Source of the DNA: Platerodrilus igneus
Taxonomy: Eukaryota; Arthropoda; Insecta; Coleoptera; Lycidae
Assembly (NCBI GenBank): GCA_036346225.1
Contig: JARFIW010001087.1
Coordinates: forward strand, 558,001 to 622,000
DNA: 64,000 nt
Direction of reading: 5' to 3'
Part shown: in pieces, positions 12,413 to 26,089 of the stretch
Position numbering within the stretch: the first letter of the stretch is position 1
Layout: every line of letters starts with the position of its first letter
Notes under the pieces: model-generated
Seen by the model: only the letters and a program-made list of their open reading frames with translations
What the model was told of the DNA's origin: nothing
Databases searched by the model: none
Position numbers and translations under genes: made by a program

Positions 12413-12742
12413 TATATCAACGACAAGACTTATATAAATTTATTACCACACGCGCTTTACTGTTTATATCACTTAAAATTATAAATTTTTGTTAAGTTTC
12501 AACTTTTAAAATTATCAACTTTCACTAAATTTAAATTTAGAATTAAATTTAAATAGTACAATCGGTGCATGAATTATAAAATGCCCCTCCTTTATCTGCT
12601 TCGTTAGTTTTATAGAATTAAATTCCTTCTCGAATGTTTCACGCGTTCTCATTGGTTGACAAAACGCTATAAGTTGTTCATATGTGGAAAAGGCGTTTCA
12701 ATTATGGGTTATATCTGCAACCCGTTGGATTTAGGAGGGACT

Positions 12743-12985
12743 TGATTAACAAATGGTATTAAATATACGTTCTAAATCGCAAGTATTCTTAGGGATGGCA
12801 TTTAATGTACGTTTCAAATTGCACGTATATTGGAGCTTTCTAGCGGGACTTGATTAACAATGGTATTTTATGTACGTTCTAAATCGCACGCATTACTGTC
12901 GCCTCTAATATCCATACTTCATTTAAATATGCTGGTTTTATTAAATAGTGTATTTTATGTACATTCTAAATTGCACGTATTTATT
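12743..12985. repeat. four dispersed copies of a 40-bp motif (TGGTATTTTATGTACGTTCT)
   Basis: Copies start at about 12753, 12796, 12861 and 12938. Each runs TGGTATTTAATGTACGTTCT then AAATTGCACGTATT with a few changes. The first and third are also preceded by GGGACTTGATTAACAAATGG, so a larger unit of about 108 bp was duplicated. Confidence 0.75.
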
Positions 12986-13345
12986 AATTTCTTTACGCAA
13001 ATGCGTTTAGATTGAAAGAAATTTCATTTCACGGTTGTTTTTCTTTGAATATGTTGAATTTGTATTTGTTTTGAGCTTAAGATTGTTTTTAAGTGTTCTA
13101 AGATGATTGAATTGCTTCCGCAATTATTTGTTTTAATGAATGTAGTGAAGTTATTACGGAATGAGCTTTCTTTAATTAATTGCAGCTTGTTATTGATTTT
13201 ATCCAGGGCGATTTGTATTTGCTTTTCTATAATGAATGAATTATATACATTTTTGAGTTTTAATGTATGGTTTTTGTGGTTTTTATGATATTTTCATGAG
13301 GTATTCCTTTTTTGTGACTTATATGACCTATAACCTGCTAATCAT
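12986..13345. other. AT-rich DNA, nothing recognised
   Basis: No domain or repeat is visible. The open frame 13103-13288 is a chance frame in AT-rich DNA. Confidence 0.5.
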
Positions 13346-13347
13346 AG

Positions 13348-13459
<112 letters not shown>

Positions 13460-14395
13460 GGTACTAACTTATCTCTATGACCTCCGGTATATACGCCGGA
13501 CGTACAGGCCTCCACCATTTCCATGACTGTATATGCAACATTGTGAGTGTATTTCGGTTGAGGGGAATTCATACTATTCAGATTCCTAAAGAGGGGTAAA
13601 TAAATCTCACTTTTTTTCCACTTATATATAGTTATATACACACTACGAACCAACCTCCAGTTTATATGGAAAACGTATCATTGGTTGTTCCCTATCGCCT
13701 CATTCAGCGTTGCCAGTTCTTGTAGGTCGGGTATGAAGAGTAAATGACTCATCAACGAACAATATAAGATGTGAAGCTTGTTAGTAATGCGTATTTGCTT
13801 GTAAAGCGTTTATAATTTAGTTTGCTGTTAGTTTTATCGACAATGCAGTTTGTAGGAAATATTTTACTACATGAAATCGTTTCAGTGAGAGAGCGAGGTG
13901 AAATACGAGAGACTTTTTCTTAACCCTGTTTTGTTTGAATGAAATTTTGATGAAAAAATCGGTTGTTTACGCGTAAGGGCTATAACTAAAAATACTACAA
14001 AAGTATTTCTAAAACTTTCTATCTATATAAATTAATAAACTTTTATAACTTGAAAGTGGAATCTGTCTATAAAATATACTTGTAAATTTAAATATAACTA
14101 GAAATTTACGACTTTTAAAAGAGAATTGGTTCATGTTAAAAATGTACAATTTGCACATTCTAATCCTTTAACACACATATTATAATATTATACCGAAAGT
14201 TTTAATGTCAACTAAGTTACTTGATACATTAATTATTTTATACCAATAAAATCGTAGAGATAGTATATCTATTATTTAGTGTTCAAACAGTATTTTTTTG
14301 GTTATTGCTTTTTCACTAAAAAGTCAACATCTTACTTCGATTATATAAGAAACTAAGAATGGATGTATTAGAAATGCTCCATTACAACTAAGTTA
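13460..14395. other. repeat-flank sequence, then AT-rich DNA
   Basis: 13460-13545 carries GGTACTAACT, CTATGACCTCCGG and GGCCTCCACC, which resemble the 31.15-31.43 kb repeat. The rest up to 14395 has no recognised feature. Confidence 0.5.
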
Positions 14396-15505
14396 CAAGC
14401 GTGTAAATACAGAGAAAAATTTTCTATAATAGGGAAAGAAAGATGAGGGATAAAGAGATACAGAGGTAGAGAGATACAGAGGTAGAGAGATACAGAGATA
14501 GAGAGATGGAGAGATGAAAAGATGGAGAGATGGAGAGATGAAAAGATGGAGAGATGGAGAGATGGATGGAGAGATGGAGAGATAGATGGAGAGATACAGA
14601 GATAGAGAGATAGGGAGAAAGAGATGAGAGATAGAGATGAGAGATAAGAGGTAGAGATGGAGAAATGGAGAGATGGAGAGATGGAGATAGAGATTGAGAG
14701 ATTGAGAGATAAAGAGATAAAGAAATAGATGTAGAGATGGAGAGATGGAGAGATTGAGAGATAGAGGCATAGTTGAGAGATGGAGAGAATAGAGATAGAG
14801 AGATAGCGTGATGAGAGATTGATAGAAAGATAGAGAGTAGGAGATAGGGACAAAGAGATGAGAGATAGAGAGATGAGAGATGAGAGAGAGAGAGAGAGAG
14901 AGAAGAGAGATGAGAGAGAGTAGAGAGATGAGAGATAGAGAGATAGAGAGATGAGAGATGAGAGATAGAGAGATGAGAGATGAGAGATAGAGAGATAGAG
15001 AGATGAGAGAGATAGAGAGATGAGAGAGAGAGAGATAGAGAGATAGAGAGATAGTGAGATAGAGAGAGTAGAGAAGGTAGAGAGATAGAAAATGAGGAGA
15101 TAAGGAGGTAGAGAGACAGAGAGATAGAGAATAGAGAGATACAGAGATAGAGAGATAGAGATAGAAGATAGAGAGTGGAGAGGTAGAGAGGTGAGAGAGA
15201 TGAGAGATAGAAAGATAGGAGATAAGGAGTAGAGAGACAGAGAAATGGAGAGATAGAGAGATGAAGAGATAGAGAGATAGAGAATGGAGAGATGGAGAGA
15301 TGGAGAGGTAGAGAGAGAGATGAGAGATAGAGAGATAAGAGAATAGAGAAGAGAGATGAGAGATAAGAGAGAGATGAGAGATAGAGAGATAGAGAGATGA
15401 GAGATGAGAGATAGAAAGATGAGAGATAGAGTAGAGAATGAGAGATAGAGAGATGGAAGATAAGAGATGGGAGATGGAGAGTGAGATGGAGAGGAGATGA
15501 GAGAT

Positions 15506-15537
<32 letters not shown>

Positions 15538-17274
15538 AGAAGAGATAGAGAGATGAGAGAGAGAGAGATAGAGAGATAGAGAGAAGAGAGAGATAGAGAG
15601 ATAGAGAAGAGAGATGAGAGAGATGAGAGATAGAGAGATGAGAGATGAGAAGAGAGAGAGATAGAGATAGAGAGAGTGAGATAGAGAGATGAGAAGAAGA
15701 GTAGAGATGAGAGATGAGAGAAGAGATGAGAGAGAGATAGAGATGAGATAGAGAGAGATGAGAGATAGAGATGAGAAAGAGAGATAGAGAGATAGAAGAG
15801 AGATAGAGAGATAGAGAGATGAGAGAGAAGAGAGAGAGATGAGGATGAGATAGAGAGTGAGAAGAGATGAGAGAGATGAGAGATAGAGAGATGAGAGAGA
15901 TAGAGAGAAAGAGATGAGAGATGAGAGATGAGAGATAGAGAGAGATGAGAGATAGAGAGATAGAGAGATAGAGAGAGGAGAGAGAGAGATGAGAGATGAG
16001 AGAGATGAGAGATAGAGATGAGAGATGAGAGAGAGTGAGAGATGAGAGATAAGAGATAGAGAGATAGAGATGAGAGAGATAGAGAGATAGAGAGAAGAGA
16101 GATAGAGATGAGAGATGAGAGAGATAGAGAAGAGATGGAGAGGAGAAGAGAGATAGAGAGAGAGATAGAGTAGATGAGAGATAGAGATGAGATGAGAGAT
16201 GAGAGAGATGAGAGAGAGATAGAGAGAAGAGAGATAGAGAGAGAGAGAGAGAAGAGAAGAGAGATGAGAGAAGAGAGAAGAGAAAGATAGAGAGAGAGAA
16301 GAGAGAAGAGAGATAGAGAGATAGAGAGAAGAGAGAAGAGAGATAGAGAGATAGAGATAGAGAGATAAGAAGAGAGATAGAGAGATAGGAGATAGAGAGA
16401 TAGAGATAGGAGATAGAGAAGAGATAGAGAGATAGAGATAGAGAGATAGAAGAGATGGAGAGATGGAGAGAGATGGAGAGAGATGAGAGATGAAGAAGAG
16501 AAGAGAGATAGAGAGATAGGAGATAGAGAGAGATAGAGAAGATAGAGAGATAGAGAGAGAAGAGATAGAGAGATGAGAGATGGAGAGAGAGAGAGAGAAG
16601 AAGATAGAGAGAGATGAGATAGAGAGAAGAGAGATAGAGAGTAGAGAGATAGAGAGATAGAGAGATAGAGAGATAGAAGAGAGAGAGATGAGAGAGAGAG
16701 AGAGAGATAGAGAGATAGAGAGATAGAGAGATAGAGAGATAGAGAGATAGAGAGATAGAGAGATAGAGAGATAGAGAGATAGAGAGATAGAGAGAGAGAG
16801 AGATGAGAGATAGAGAGATAGAGAGATAGAGAGATAGAGAGAGAGAGATAGAGAGATGAGAGATAGAGATGAGAGAGAGAGAGATGAGAGATAGAGAGAG
16901 AGATAGAGAGAGATGAGAGAGGAGAGAGAGAGATAGAGAGATAGAGAAGAGAGAGAATGAGAGATAGAGAGATAGAAGATGAGATAGAGAGAAGAGAGAT
17001 AGAGAGATAGAGATGAGAGAGAGATAGAGAGATAGAGAGTAGAGAGATAGAGAGATGGAAAGATAGAGGATGAGAGATGGAGAGAGGAGAGAAGAGAGAT
17101 AGAGAAGAGAGATGAGAGAGATGAGAGATAGAGGATGAGAGAGGAGAGATGAGATGAGAGATAGAGAGATAGAGAAAGAGAGATAAGAGAGATGAGAGAA
17201 GAGAGAGAGAGAGAAGAGAAGAGAGAGAGAAGAGAGATAGAGATAGAGATAGAGAGATAGAGAGATAGAGAGAT

Positions 17275-17306
<32 letters not shown>

Positions 17307-20300
17307 TAGAGAGAGGAGAGATAGGAGAAGAAGAGAGATGAGAGATGAGAGAAGAGATGGAGAGATAGAGAGATAGAGAAGGTAAGAGATAGAGAGAGAG
17401 ATAGAGATAGAGAGAAGAGAGATAGAGAGATAGAGAGATGAGAGATAGAGATGAGAGAAGAGAGATAGAGATAGAGAGATGAGAGAGAGATGAGAGATGG
17501 AGAGATGAGAGAGATGGAGAGAGAGAGAGAGATGGAGAGATGAGAGATAGAGAGAAGAAGAGAGATAGAGAGATAGAGAAGAGAGATGAGAGAAGAGAGA
17601 GAGAGATAGAGATAGAGAGATGAGAGATAGAGAGAGAGAGAGAGAGAGAGATAGAGAGAAGAGATAGAGAGAAGAGAGATAGAGATAGAGAAGAGAGATA
17701 GAGAGATGAGAGAGAGAAGAGATGAGAGATAGAGATGGGAGAATAGAAAGAGAATAGAGAGATAGAGAGATGAGAGAAGAGATGAGAGATGAGGAGATGA
17801 GAGAGGAGGATGAGAGATGGAGAGAGAGATAGAGAGAAGAGAGATAGAGATGAGAGATAGAGAGATAGAGAGATAGAGAGAGATAGAGAGATAGAGATGA
17901 GAGAGAGATGAGAGAGAGATAGAGAGATAGAGAGAGAAGAGATAGAGAGATAGAGAGATGAGAGAAGAGAAGAGAGATAGAGAGATAGAGAGAAGAGAGA
18001 TAGAGGATGAGAGATGAGATGAGAGATAGAGAGAAGAGAGAGAGAGATAGAGAGATGGAGAGAGATGAGAGAAGAGAGAAGAGAAGAGAGATGAGAGATA
18101 GAGAGTAGAGATGAGAGAGAGAGAGGAGATGAGAGAAGAGAGATAGAGAGAGAGATAGAGAGATGAGAGAGAAGAGAGAAGAGAGATAGAGAAGAGAGAT
18201 AGAGATAGAGATAGAGAGATAGAGAGAAGAGAAGAGAGATAGAGAGAGGATGAGAGATGAGAGAGGAGAGATGAGATGAGAGAAGAGGATGAGAGATGAG
18301 AGATAGAGAGAGAGAAGAGAGAAGAGAGATGAGAGATAGAGAGAAGAGAGATAGAGATAGAGAGATAGAGAGATAGAGAGAGAGAGAAGAGGAGAAGAGA
18401 GATAGAAGAGATGAGAGATGGAAGAGATAGAGATGAAGAAGAGATAGAGATGAGAGATGAGAGATAGAGATGAGAGTAGAGAGATAGAGATGAGAGAGAG
18501 AGAGATAGAGGAGATAGAGGAAGAGAGATGAGAGAGTAGAGAATAGAGATAGAGAGATAGAGAGAGATAGAGAGGAGAGAAGAGAGAGAGAGATAGAGAT
18601 AGAGAGAAAGAGATAGAGATAGAAGATAGAGAGATAGAGAAAGAGAGAGAGAAGAGATGAGAAGGAGAGATAGAGTAGAGAATAGAGAGAAGAGATAGAG
18701 ATAGAGAGATAGAGAGATAGAGAGGAAGAAGAGAGAAGATGAGATGAGAGGATGAGAGATGAGAGATGAGAGATAGAGAGATGAGAGATAGAGAGATAGA
18801 GAGATAGAGAGATGAGGAGAGATAAGAGATAGAGATAGAGAGATAGAGAGATAGAGAGATAGAGAGATGAGAAGAGAGATAGAGAGATGAGAGAGATGAG
18901 AGAGATAGAGTAGAAGAGAGATGAGAGGGAGAGATAGAGAGATAGAGAGATAGAGATAGAGATAGAGAGATGAGAGATAGGAGAAGAGTAGAAAAAAGAG
19001 ATAGAGAGATAGAGAGAGTAGAGAGATAGAGAGAGATGAGAGATAGAGAGATAGAGAGATGAGATGAGAGATAGAGAGATAGGAGAGATAGAAGAGATAG
19101 AGAGAGATAGAGAGATAGAGAGATAGAGAGATAGAGAGAAGAGAGATAGAGATAGAGAGATAGAGATAGAGATAGAGAGATAGAGAAGAGAGCAAGAGAT
19201 AGATAGAGAGATAGAGAGAGAGATAGAGAGATAGAGAGATAGAGAGATGGAATGGAGATAGAGATGATGAGAGATGAGAGATGGAGAGATAGAGAGATAG
19301 AGAGTAGAGAGATAGATGAGATAGAGAGATAGAGAGATGAGATGAGAGATGAGAAGATGAGAGAGATGAGAGATAGAGATAGAGAGATAGAGAATGAGAG
19401 AGAGATAGAGAAGAGAGAGATAGAGATAGAGAGATGAGAGAGATAGAGAGAGATGAGATAGAGATAGAGAGATAGAGAGGATGAGAGATAGAGAGATAGA
19501 GATGAGAGAGATAGAGAGATAGAGAAGAGAGATAGAGAGATAGAGAGAAGAGATAGAGAGATAGAGAGAGAGTAGAGAGATAGAGAAGAGAAGAGATAGA
19601 GAGATAGAGAGATAGAGATAGAGTAGAGAGATAGAGAGATAGAGAGTAGAGAGAGATGAGATAGAGATGATAGAGAGATAGAGAGATAGAGAGATAGAGA
19701 TAGAGATAGAGAAGAGATAGAGAGATAGAGAGATAGAGATGAGATGAGAGATGGAGATGAGAGATGAGAGAGGAGATGGAGATGAGAGATAGAGAGATAG
19801 AGAGAGAGTAGAGAGATAGAGAGAGATAGAGAGATAGAGAGATAGAGAGATGAGAGAGATGAGAGAGATGGAGAGATGGAGAGATAGAGAGAGAGAGAGA
19901 GATAGAGAGATAGAGAGATAGAGAGATAGAGAGATAGAAGATAGAGATAGAGAGATAGAGAGATAGAGAGATGAGAGATGAGATGAGAGATAAGAGATAG
20001 AGAGATGGAAGAGATAGAGAGATGAGAGATGGAGAGAGATGAGAGATGAGAAGAAGATAGAAAGATGAGAGATAGAGATGAGAGATAGAGATGAGAGATA
20101 GGAGATAGAGAGAGATGAGATAGAGAGAAGTAGAGAATAGAGAGATGAGATAGAGAGAGATGAGAGATGAGAGATGAGAGATAGAGAGATAGAAGATAGA
20201 GATAGAGAGATAGAGAATAGAGAGATAGAGAGATAGAGAGAGAAGAGAGATGAGAGATAGAGATAGAGATAGAGAGAGGAGATGAGAGAGAATGAGATAG

Positions 20301-21202
20301 AGAGAAGAGATGAGAAGAGATAGAGATAGAGAGATAGAGAGATAGAGAGATAGAGAGAGGATGAGAGAGATGAGAAGAGATAGAGAGATAGAGAGATAGA
20401 GATAGAGATAGAGAGATAGAGAGAGATGGAGAGATGAGAGAGATGAGAGAGAGAGATGAGAGATGAGAGATGAGAGATGGAGAGATGAGAGAAGATAGAG
20501 AGATAGAGGAGAAGAGATGAGAGAAGATAGAGGAAATAGAGAGATAGAGAGATAGAGATAGAGAAGAAGATAGAAGATAGGAGATAGAGAGATAGAGAAT
20601 AGAGATAGAGAGATAAGAAGATGAGATAGAGGATGGAGAGATGAGAGAAGAGATGAGAGATAGAGAGATAGAGAGATAGAGAGATAGAGAGATGAGAGAA
20701 GAGATAGAGAGATAGAGAGATAGAGAGATAGAGAGATAGAGATGAGAAGAGAGATAGAGAGAGAAGGAGATAGAGAGATAGAGAGATGAGGAGAGAGATG
20801 GAGAGATGAGAGAGAGAGATAGAGAGATAGAGAGATAGAAAGAGAATAGAGAGATAGAGAGATAGAGAGATGGAGAGAGATAGAGAGATAGAGATGAGTG
20901 AGATAGAGAGATAGAGAGAAGGGAGATAGGAGATAAGAGAGATAGAGAAGAATAGAGATAGGAGAAAGAGATAGAAGAGATAGAGAGAGATAGAGAGATA
21001 GAGAGTATGGAGATGAGAGATAGAGAATAGAGAGATAGGAGATAGGAGATAGAGAGAGAGAAGAGAAGATGGAGAGATGAAGAGATAGAGAGATGGAGAG
21101 ATAGAGAGATGAGAAGATAGAGAGAGATAGGAGATGGAGAGATAGAGATGAGATGGAGAAGATGAGATGGAGAGAGAGAGATAGATGAAAGATGGAGAGA
21201 TA

Positions 21203-21312
21203 GAGAGATAGCGCGATAGAGATAGAGAGATTGGAAGATAGGAAGATATGGAGATAGAGAGATAGAGAAATATAGCGTTAGAGAGGTAGAGAGATAGATA
21301 GATAGATAGATG
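21203..21312. repeat. higher-order repeat copy 1 inside the octamer array
   Basis: A distinctive block contains AGCGCGATAG, ATTGGAAGATAGGAAGATAT and GCGTTAGAGAG in fixed order, followed by a GATA run. The GCGCGATA core starts at 21211. It recurs at 22208 and 22361, which shows copying of roughly 110-bp segments within the array. Confidence 0.85.
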
Positions 21313-22200
21313 GAGAGATGGAGAGATGGAGAGATAGAGAGATAGAGAGATAGAAAGATAGAGAGATGGAGAGATGGAAGATGGAGAGATGGAGAAAGAT
21401 GGAGAGATGAAGAGATAGATGGAGTGATGAAGAGATAGAAAGTTAGAGATAAGAGATAGAGATAGAGAGATAGAGAGGTAGAGCGATGGGGAGGTAGAGA
21501 TGGAGAGATGAGAGATAGAGAGATGAGGTGAAGAGATAGAGATGAGAGATGAGAGATATAGAGATAGGAGAGAAAAGATGATAGAAGATAGAGTGAGATA
21601 GGAAGAGATATAGAGATAGAGAGATAGAGAAATGGAGATGGAGAGATGGAGAAATGGAGAATGAGAGATGAGAGATGAGAGATGAGAGATAGAAAGATAG
21701 GAAGATAAGGAAGTAGAGAGCAGAGAGATGAGAGATGAGAAGATACGAGAGATGAGAGATGAGAGATGAGAGATAGAGACATGGAGATGGAGAAATGAGA
21801 GATGGGAGATTGAGAGGTAGAGATATTGAGATAGAGAGTAAGAGATAGAGAGATAGAGAGATGAGAAGAGATAGAGAGATGGAGGAGAGAATGAGAGATA
21901 GAGAGATGAGAGATAGTGAGATTGAGAGATAGAGAGAAACGGGAGATAGGAGATAAAGAGATAGAGAGATAGAGCGATAGAGAGATAGAGAGATAGAGAG
22001 ATTTAGAGATAGAAAGATAGGGAGATAGAGAGATAGAGAGATAGAGAGAACGGGAGATAGGGAGATAGAGAGGTAGAGAGGTAGAGAGATGGAGAGATGG
22101 AGAGATGGAGAGATGGAGAGATGGAGAGATGGAGAGATGGAGAGATGGAGAGATGGAGAGATGGAGAGATTGATGGAGAGATAGAGAGATGGAAAGATAG

Positions 22201-22310
22201 AGAGATAGCGCGATAGAGATAGACAGATGGGAAGATAGGAAGATATGGAGATAGAAAAATAGAGAAATAGAGCGTTAGAGAGATAGATAGATAGATAGAT
22301 AGAGAGATGG
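22201..22310. repeat. higher-order repeat copy 2
   Basis: Same ordered landmarks as copy 1 with a few substitutions (for example GGGAAGATAGGAAG in place of TTGGAAGATAGGAAG). The core starts at 22208. Confidence 0.85.
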
Positions 22311-22345
22311 AGAGATGGAGAGATGGAGAAATAGATGGAGAGATG

Positions 22346-22470
22346 GAAGATAGAGAGATAGCGCGATAGAGATAGAGAGATTGGAAGATAGGAAGATATG
22401 GAGATAGAGAGATAGAGAAATAGAGCGTTAGAGAGATAGAGAGATAGATAGATAGATAGATAGATAGAGA
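22346..22470. repeat. higher-order repeat copy 3
   Basis: Same ordered landmarks, closer to copy 1 than copy 2 is, with a longer terminal GATA run. The core starts at 22361, 153 bp after copy 2. Confidence 0.85.
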
Positions 22471-24470
22471 GATGGAGAGATGGAGAGATGGAGAGATGGA
22501 GAGATGGAGAGATAGAGAGATAGAAAGATAGAGAGATGGAGAGATGGAGAGATGGAGAGATGGAGAGAAAAGATATGGAGAGATGGAGAGATGGAGAGAT
22601 GAAGAGATAGAAAGGTAGAGAGATAGAGAGATAGAGAGATATAGAGATAGAGAGATAGAGAGGTAGAGCGATGGGGAGGTAGAGAGATGGAGAGATGAAG
22701 AGATAGACGGAGAGATGGATGGAGAGATGGAGAGATGGAGAGATGGAGAGATAGAGAGATAGAGAGATAACGCGATAACGCGATAAAAAGATTGATAGAA
22801 AGATAGAGAGTTAGGGAGATAGGGGGAAAAGAGATAGAGAGATAGAGAGATAGAGAGATAGAGAGATGGAGAGATGGAGAGATGGAGAGATGGAGAGATT
22901 GAGAGATGGAGAGATGGAGAGATGGAGAAATAGAGAGATAGAGAGACAGAGAGGTAGAGAGATAGAGAGATGGAGAGATGGAGAGATGGAGAGATGGAGA
23001 GATGGAGAGATAGAGAGATAGAGAGATAGCGAGGTAGAGATAGAGAGATAGGGAGATAGGGAGATAGAGAGATAGGGAGATAAGGAGGTAAAGAGATAGA
23101 GAGATAGAGAGTTAGAGATATAGGGAGATGGAGAGATGGAGAGATGGATGGAGAGATGGAGATAGATGGAGAGATGGAGATAGAGAGATGGAGAGAAAGA
23201 GAGAGAGATGAGAGATGAGAGAAGAATAGAGAGATAGAGATAAAGAGATAGAGAGATAGAGAGATAGAGAGATAGAGAGATAGGGAGATAGAGAGATAGA
23301 GGGGTAGGGAGATAGGGAGAAAAGAGATAGAGATAGAGAGAATAGAGAGATAGAGAGATGAGAGATAGAGAGATGGGAGATGGAGAGATAGAGAGATGAA
23401 GATAGAGATAGAGAGATAGAGAGATAGAGATAGAGAGATAGAGATAGAGAGATGAGAGATAGATGAGATGAGAGATGAGAGAGATAGAGAGATAGAGAGA
23501 TAGAGATGAGAGAGATAGAGAGATAGAGAGATAGAGAGATAGAGATGAGATAGGGAGATAGAGAGATAGAGAAGATAGAGAGATAAGAGATGAGAGATAG
23601 AGAGATAGAGAGATAGAGAGAGAGATGAGAGATAGAGAGATGAGAGATAGAGAGATAGAGATGAGAGAGAGATAGGAGAGAGAGATGAGAGATAGAGAAG
23701 AGATAGAGAGATAGAGAGATGAGATGAGATAGAGAGATGGAGAGAGAGATAGAGAGATGAGAGATAGAGAGAGTAGAGAGAGATAGAGAAGATGGAGAGA
23801 GAGAGAGATGAGAGATGAGATGAGATGAGAGGAGAGTAGAGGAGATGAGAGATAGAGAGAGAAAAGGAGATAGAGAGATGAGAGAGATGAGAGATAGAGA
23901 GATAGAGAGATGAGAGATAGAGAGATAGAGATGAGAGATGAGAGATAGAGAGATGAAAGATGGGAGATGGAGAGAGAGAGAGATGAGAGAAGAAGATGAG
24001 ATGAGATGGTGAGATGGAGAGATGGAGAGATAGAGAGAAGAAATAGGAGATAGAGGTAGAGAGAAGAGAGATAGAGAGATAGAGAGATAGAAGATAGAGA
24101 GATAGAGAGATAGAGAGATGGAGAGATGAGAGATGAGAGATGAGAGATAGGAGAGATGAGAGATGGTAGAGAGATAGAGTAGATAGAGATAGAAGATAAG
24201 AGATAGAGATGAGAGATAGAGAGATGAGAAGATGGAGAGATGAGAGATAGGAGAGATGGAGAGATGAGAGAGAGAGAGAGATAGAGAGATAGAGAGATAG
24301 AGAGATAGAAGATAGAGAGATAGAGAGATGAAGATAGAAGATAGAAATAGAGAGATAGAAAGATAGAGAGATAGAAGAGAGGTAAGATGAAGAGATAGAG
24401 AGATAGAGAGATAGAGAGATAGAGAGATAGAGAGATAGAGAGATAGAGAGATAGAGAGATAGAGAGGGAT

Positions 24471-26000
24471 TCAGAAAGATACAGAGATACAGTGAGGTAC
24501 ACGGAAATACAGAAAGGCACAGATAGATACAGAAAGATGCAGAGATTCATAGAGATGCAGAAAATTCGGCGAGGTTCGTAGAGATGCAGGAGATCCGGAG
24601 ATACGGAAAGATATGGAGAAATACGCAGCGATACGAAGCGACACGGAGAGATACGGAGTGATACGCGAACTACGGTGTGATACGGAGAGATACAGAGAAA
24701 TGTAAAGAGATGCAGTGAGCTACAGATAGATACAGATACGGAGATATAGGGAGAGTTACGGAGAGATACAAGATGCGGTAGATATAAAGTGATACGGAAA
24801 AATACGAAGAGATATGGAGAGATACGAATTCTAAGAGATATGGAAATATTCGGATAGAGACGGAGAGATACGGGGAGATACGACGAGATAGGTCAACATA
24901 CCGAAAGAAACGGCAGATATGAGTAGATGCGGAAAGATATTGAGAGATACGAAGAGATAAGCAGAGATACGAAGAGTTTTCTAAAGATACTCAGCGATAC
25001 CGAGATATGGAGGGATACGGAGAGATACAGAGCGATATGGGGAGAGACTGAGAGATACGGATAAATATGGAGAGATATAGGTATACGGAGAGATACGGAG
25101 CGATACGCAGCCATATGGAGCCATACACAGAGATACGGATAGATACGAAGAGATTCGAAGAAATACCTAGAAATACGGAGGAATACAGGTCGCTACGCGG
25201 CAGATACAGAAATTTACGCAGTGATACAGAGTGATACGGAGTGACACGGAAAGATATAGAAAAATATTGAGAGAAGGATACGGAGATATATAGAGAAATA
25301 CTGAGAGATACGGAGAGGTACAGGAGTTGCAGAGAGATAAAATAGATACAGAAACGAAGATATACGGAGAAATACGTAGACTTACGGAGAGAAACTAAGA
25401 TATACGGAGAGATAAGGGGGGATACGGGGAGATAAGGAGGGACACGGAGAGATATAGCAAGGCCTAGCGAGATATAGCATAATGTAGCGAGATATAGCGA
25501 GATATAGAGATACAGTGAGATACGGGAGATATAAAGGGATAAAGAGAACTAGAAGGATATAGAGGGAGATAGTGAGACATAGAAAAATATAGAGAGACAT
25601 AGTGACATATAGTAACATCGAGCGGCATAAAGAGGCATGGGGAGACGTATAAAGACATAAAGAATCATAAAGAGACATTAAGAGACATAGAAAGACATGG
25701 AAAGATATAGAGGCATAGAGGGATATAGAGGGACATAGAAGTATATAGTAGGACATAGTCGGACATAGCAACACATAGAGAGACATTGGGGCACAGAAAG
25801 GCATAGAAAGGCATAGTGAGGCATAGAGAGGCATAGATATTGACAGATATAGAGTGATGTAGAGGAATATAGAGCGATGTAGAGAGATATAGAGAGATTT
25901 AGAGAGGTATATAGAGATATATGGAGAAATATAGAGAGTTATAGAGCGATATAGAGAGATATGGAGGTATAGAGAGACAAAGAAAGTGGGAATGTGTGAG
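24471..26000. repeat. octamer array, second domain (GAGATACG then GAGACATA)
   Basis: From about 24470 the octamer changes to GAGATACG/GAGATACA with many point changes. From about 25550 it reads GAGACATA/GATATAGA. The 8-bp period is kept, so this is the same array family diverged in sequence. Minus-strand frames such as 25382-26110 are low-complexity by-products. Confidence 0.9.
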
Positions 26001-26089
26001 AATTTGAGAGGAAAAAGGGGTTTCTTGAAGAAGAATGAATATTTGCACGTTTGTGAAATTGATAAAAACTGCACGAGTGAACGTGGCAA

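Larger units (their letters stand above)
14430..24470. repeat. 10-kb GAGAGATA octamer array (purine-rich strand +)
   Basis: The unit is the 8-mer GAGAGATA with the frequent variant GAGAGATG and many losses of T or of half-units. A nearly perfect run of about eleven units lies near 16705-16792, and GAGAGATG runs near 22080-22165. The outer parts (14430-15240 and 21200-24470) hold more substitutions. By eye, C occurs only once on the + strand between 15239 and 21211 (at 19193). Minus-strand open frames of up to 2452 codons over this array are a side effect: with no C and no TTA on the + strand, no stop codon can form on the minus strand. Some of the indel noise may be uncorrected long-read error. 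Confidence 0.97.

Noticed and set aside
14393..24550. Minus-strand open frames of 2452, 1600 and 579 codons rich in SLSLYLSIS
   Set aside because: The + strand there has almost no C and no TTA, so TAG, TGA and TAA cannot occur on the minus strand in any frame. The frames are long in more than one phase, low-complexity and start only where a rare C provides a start codon.
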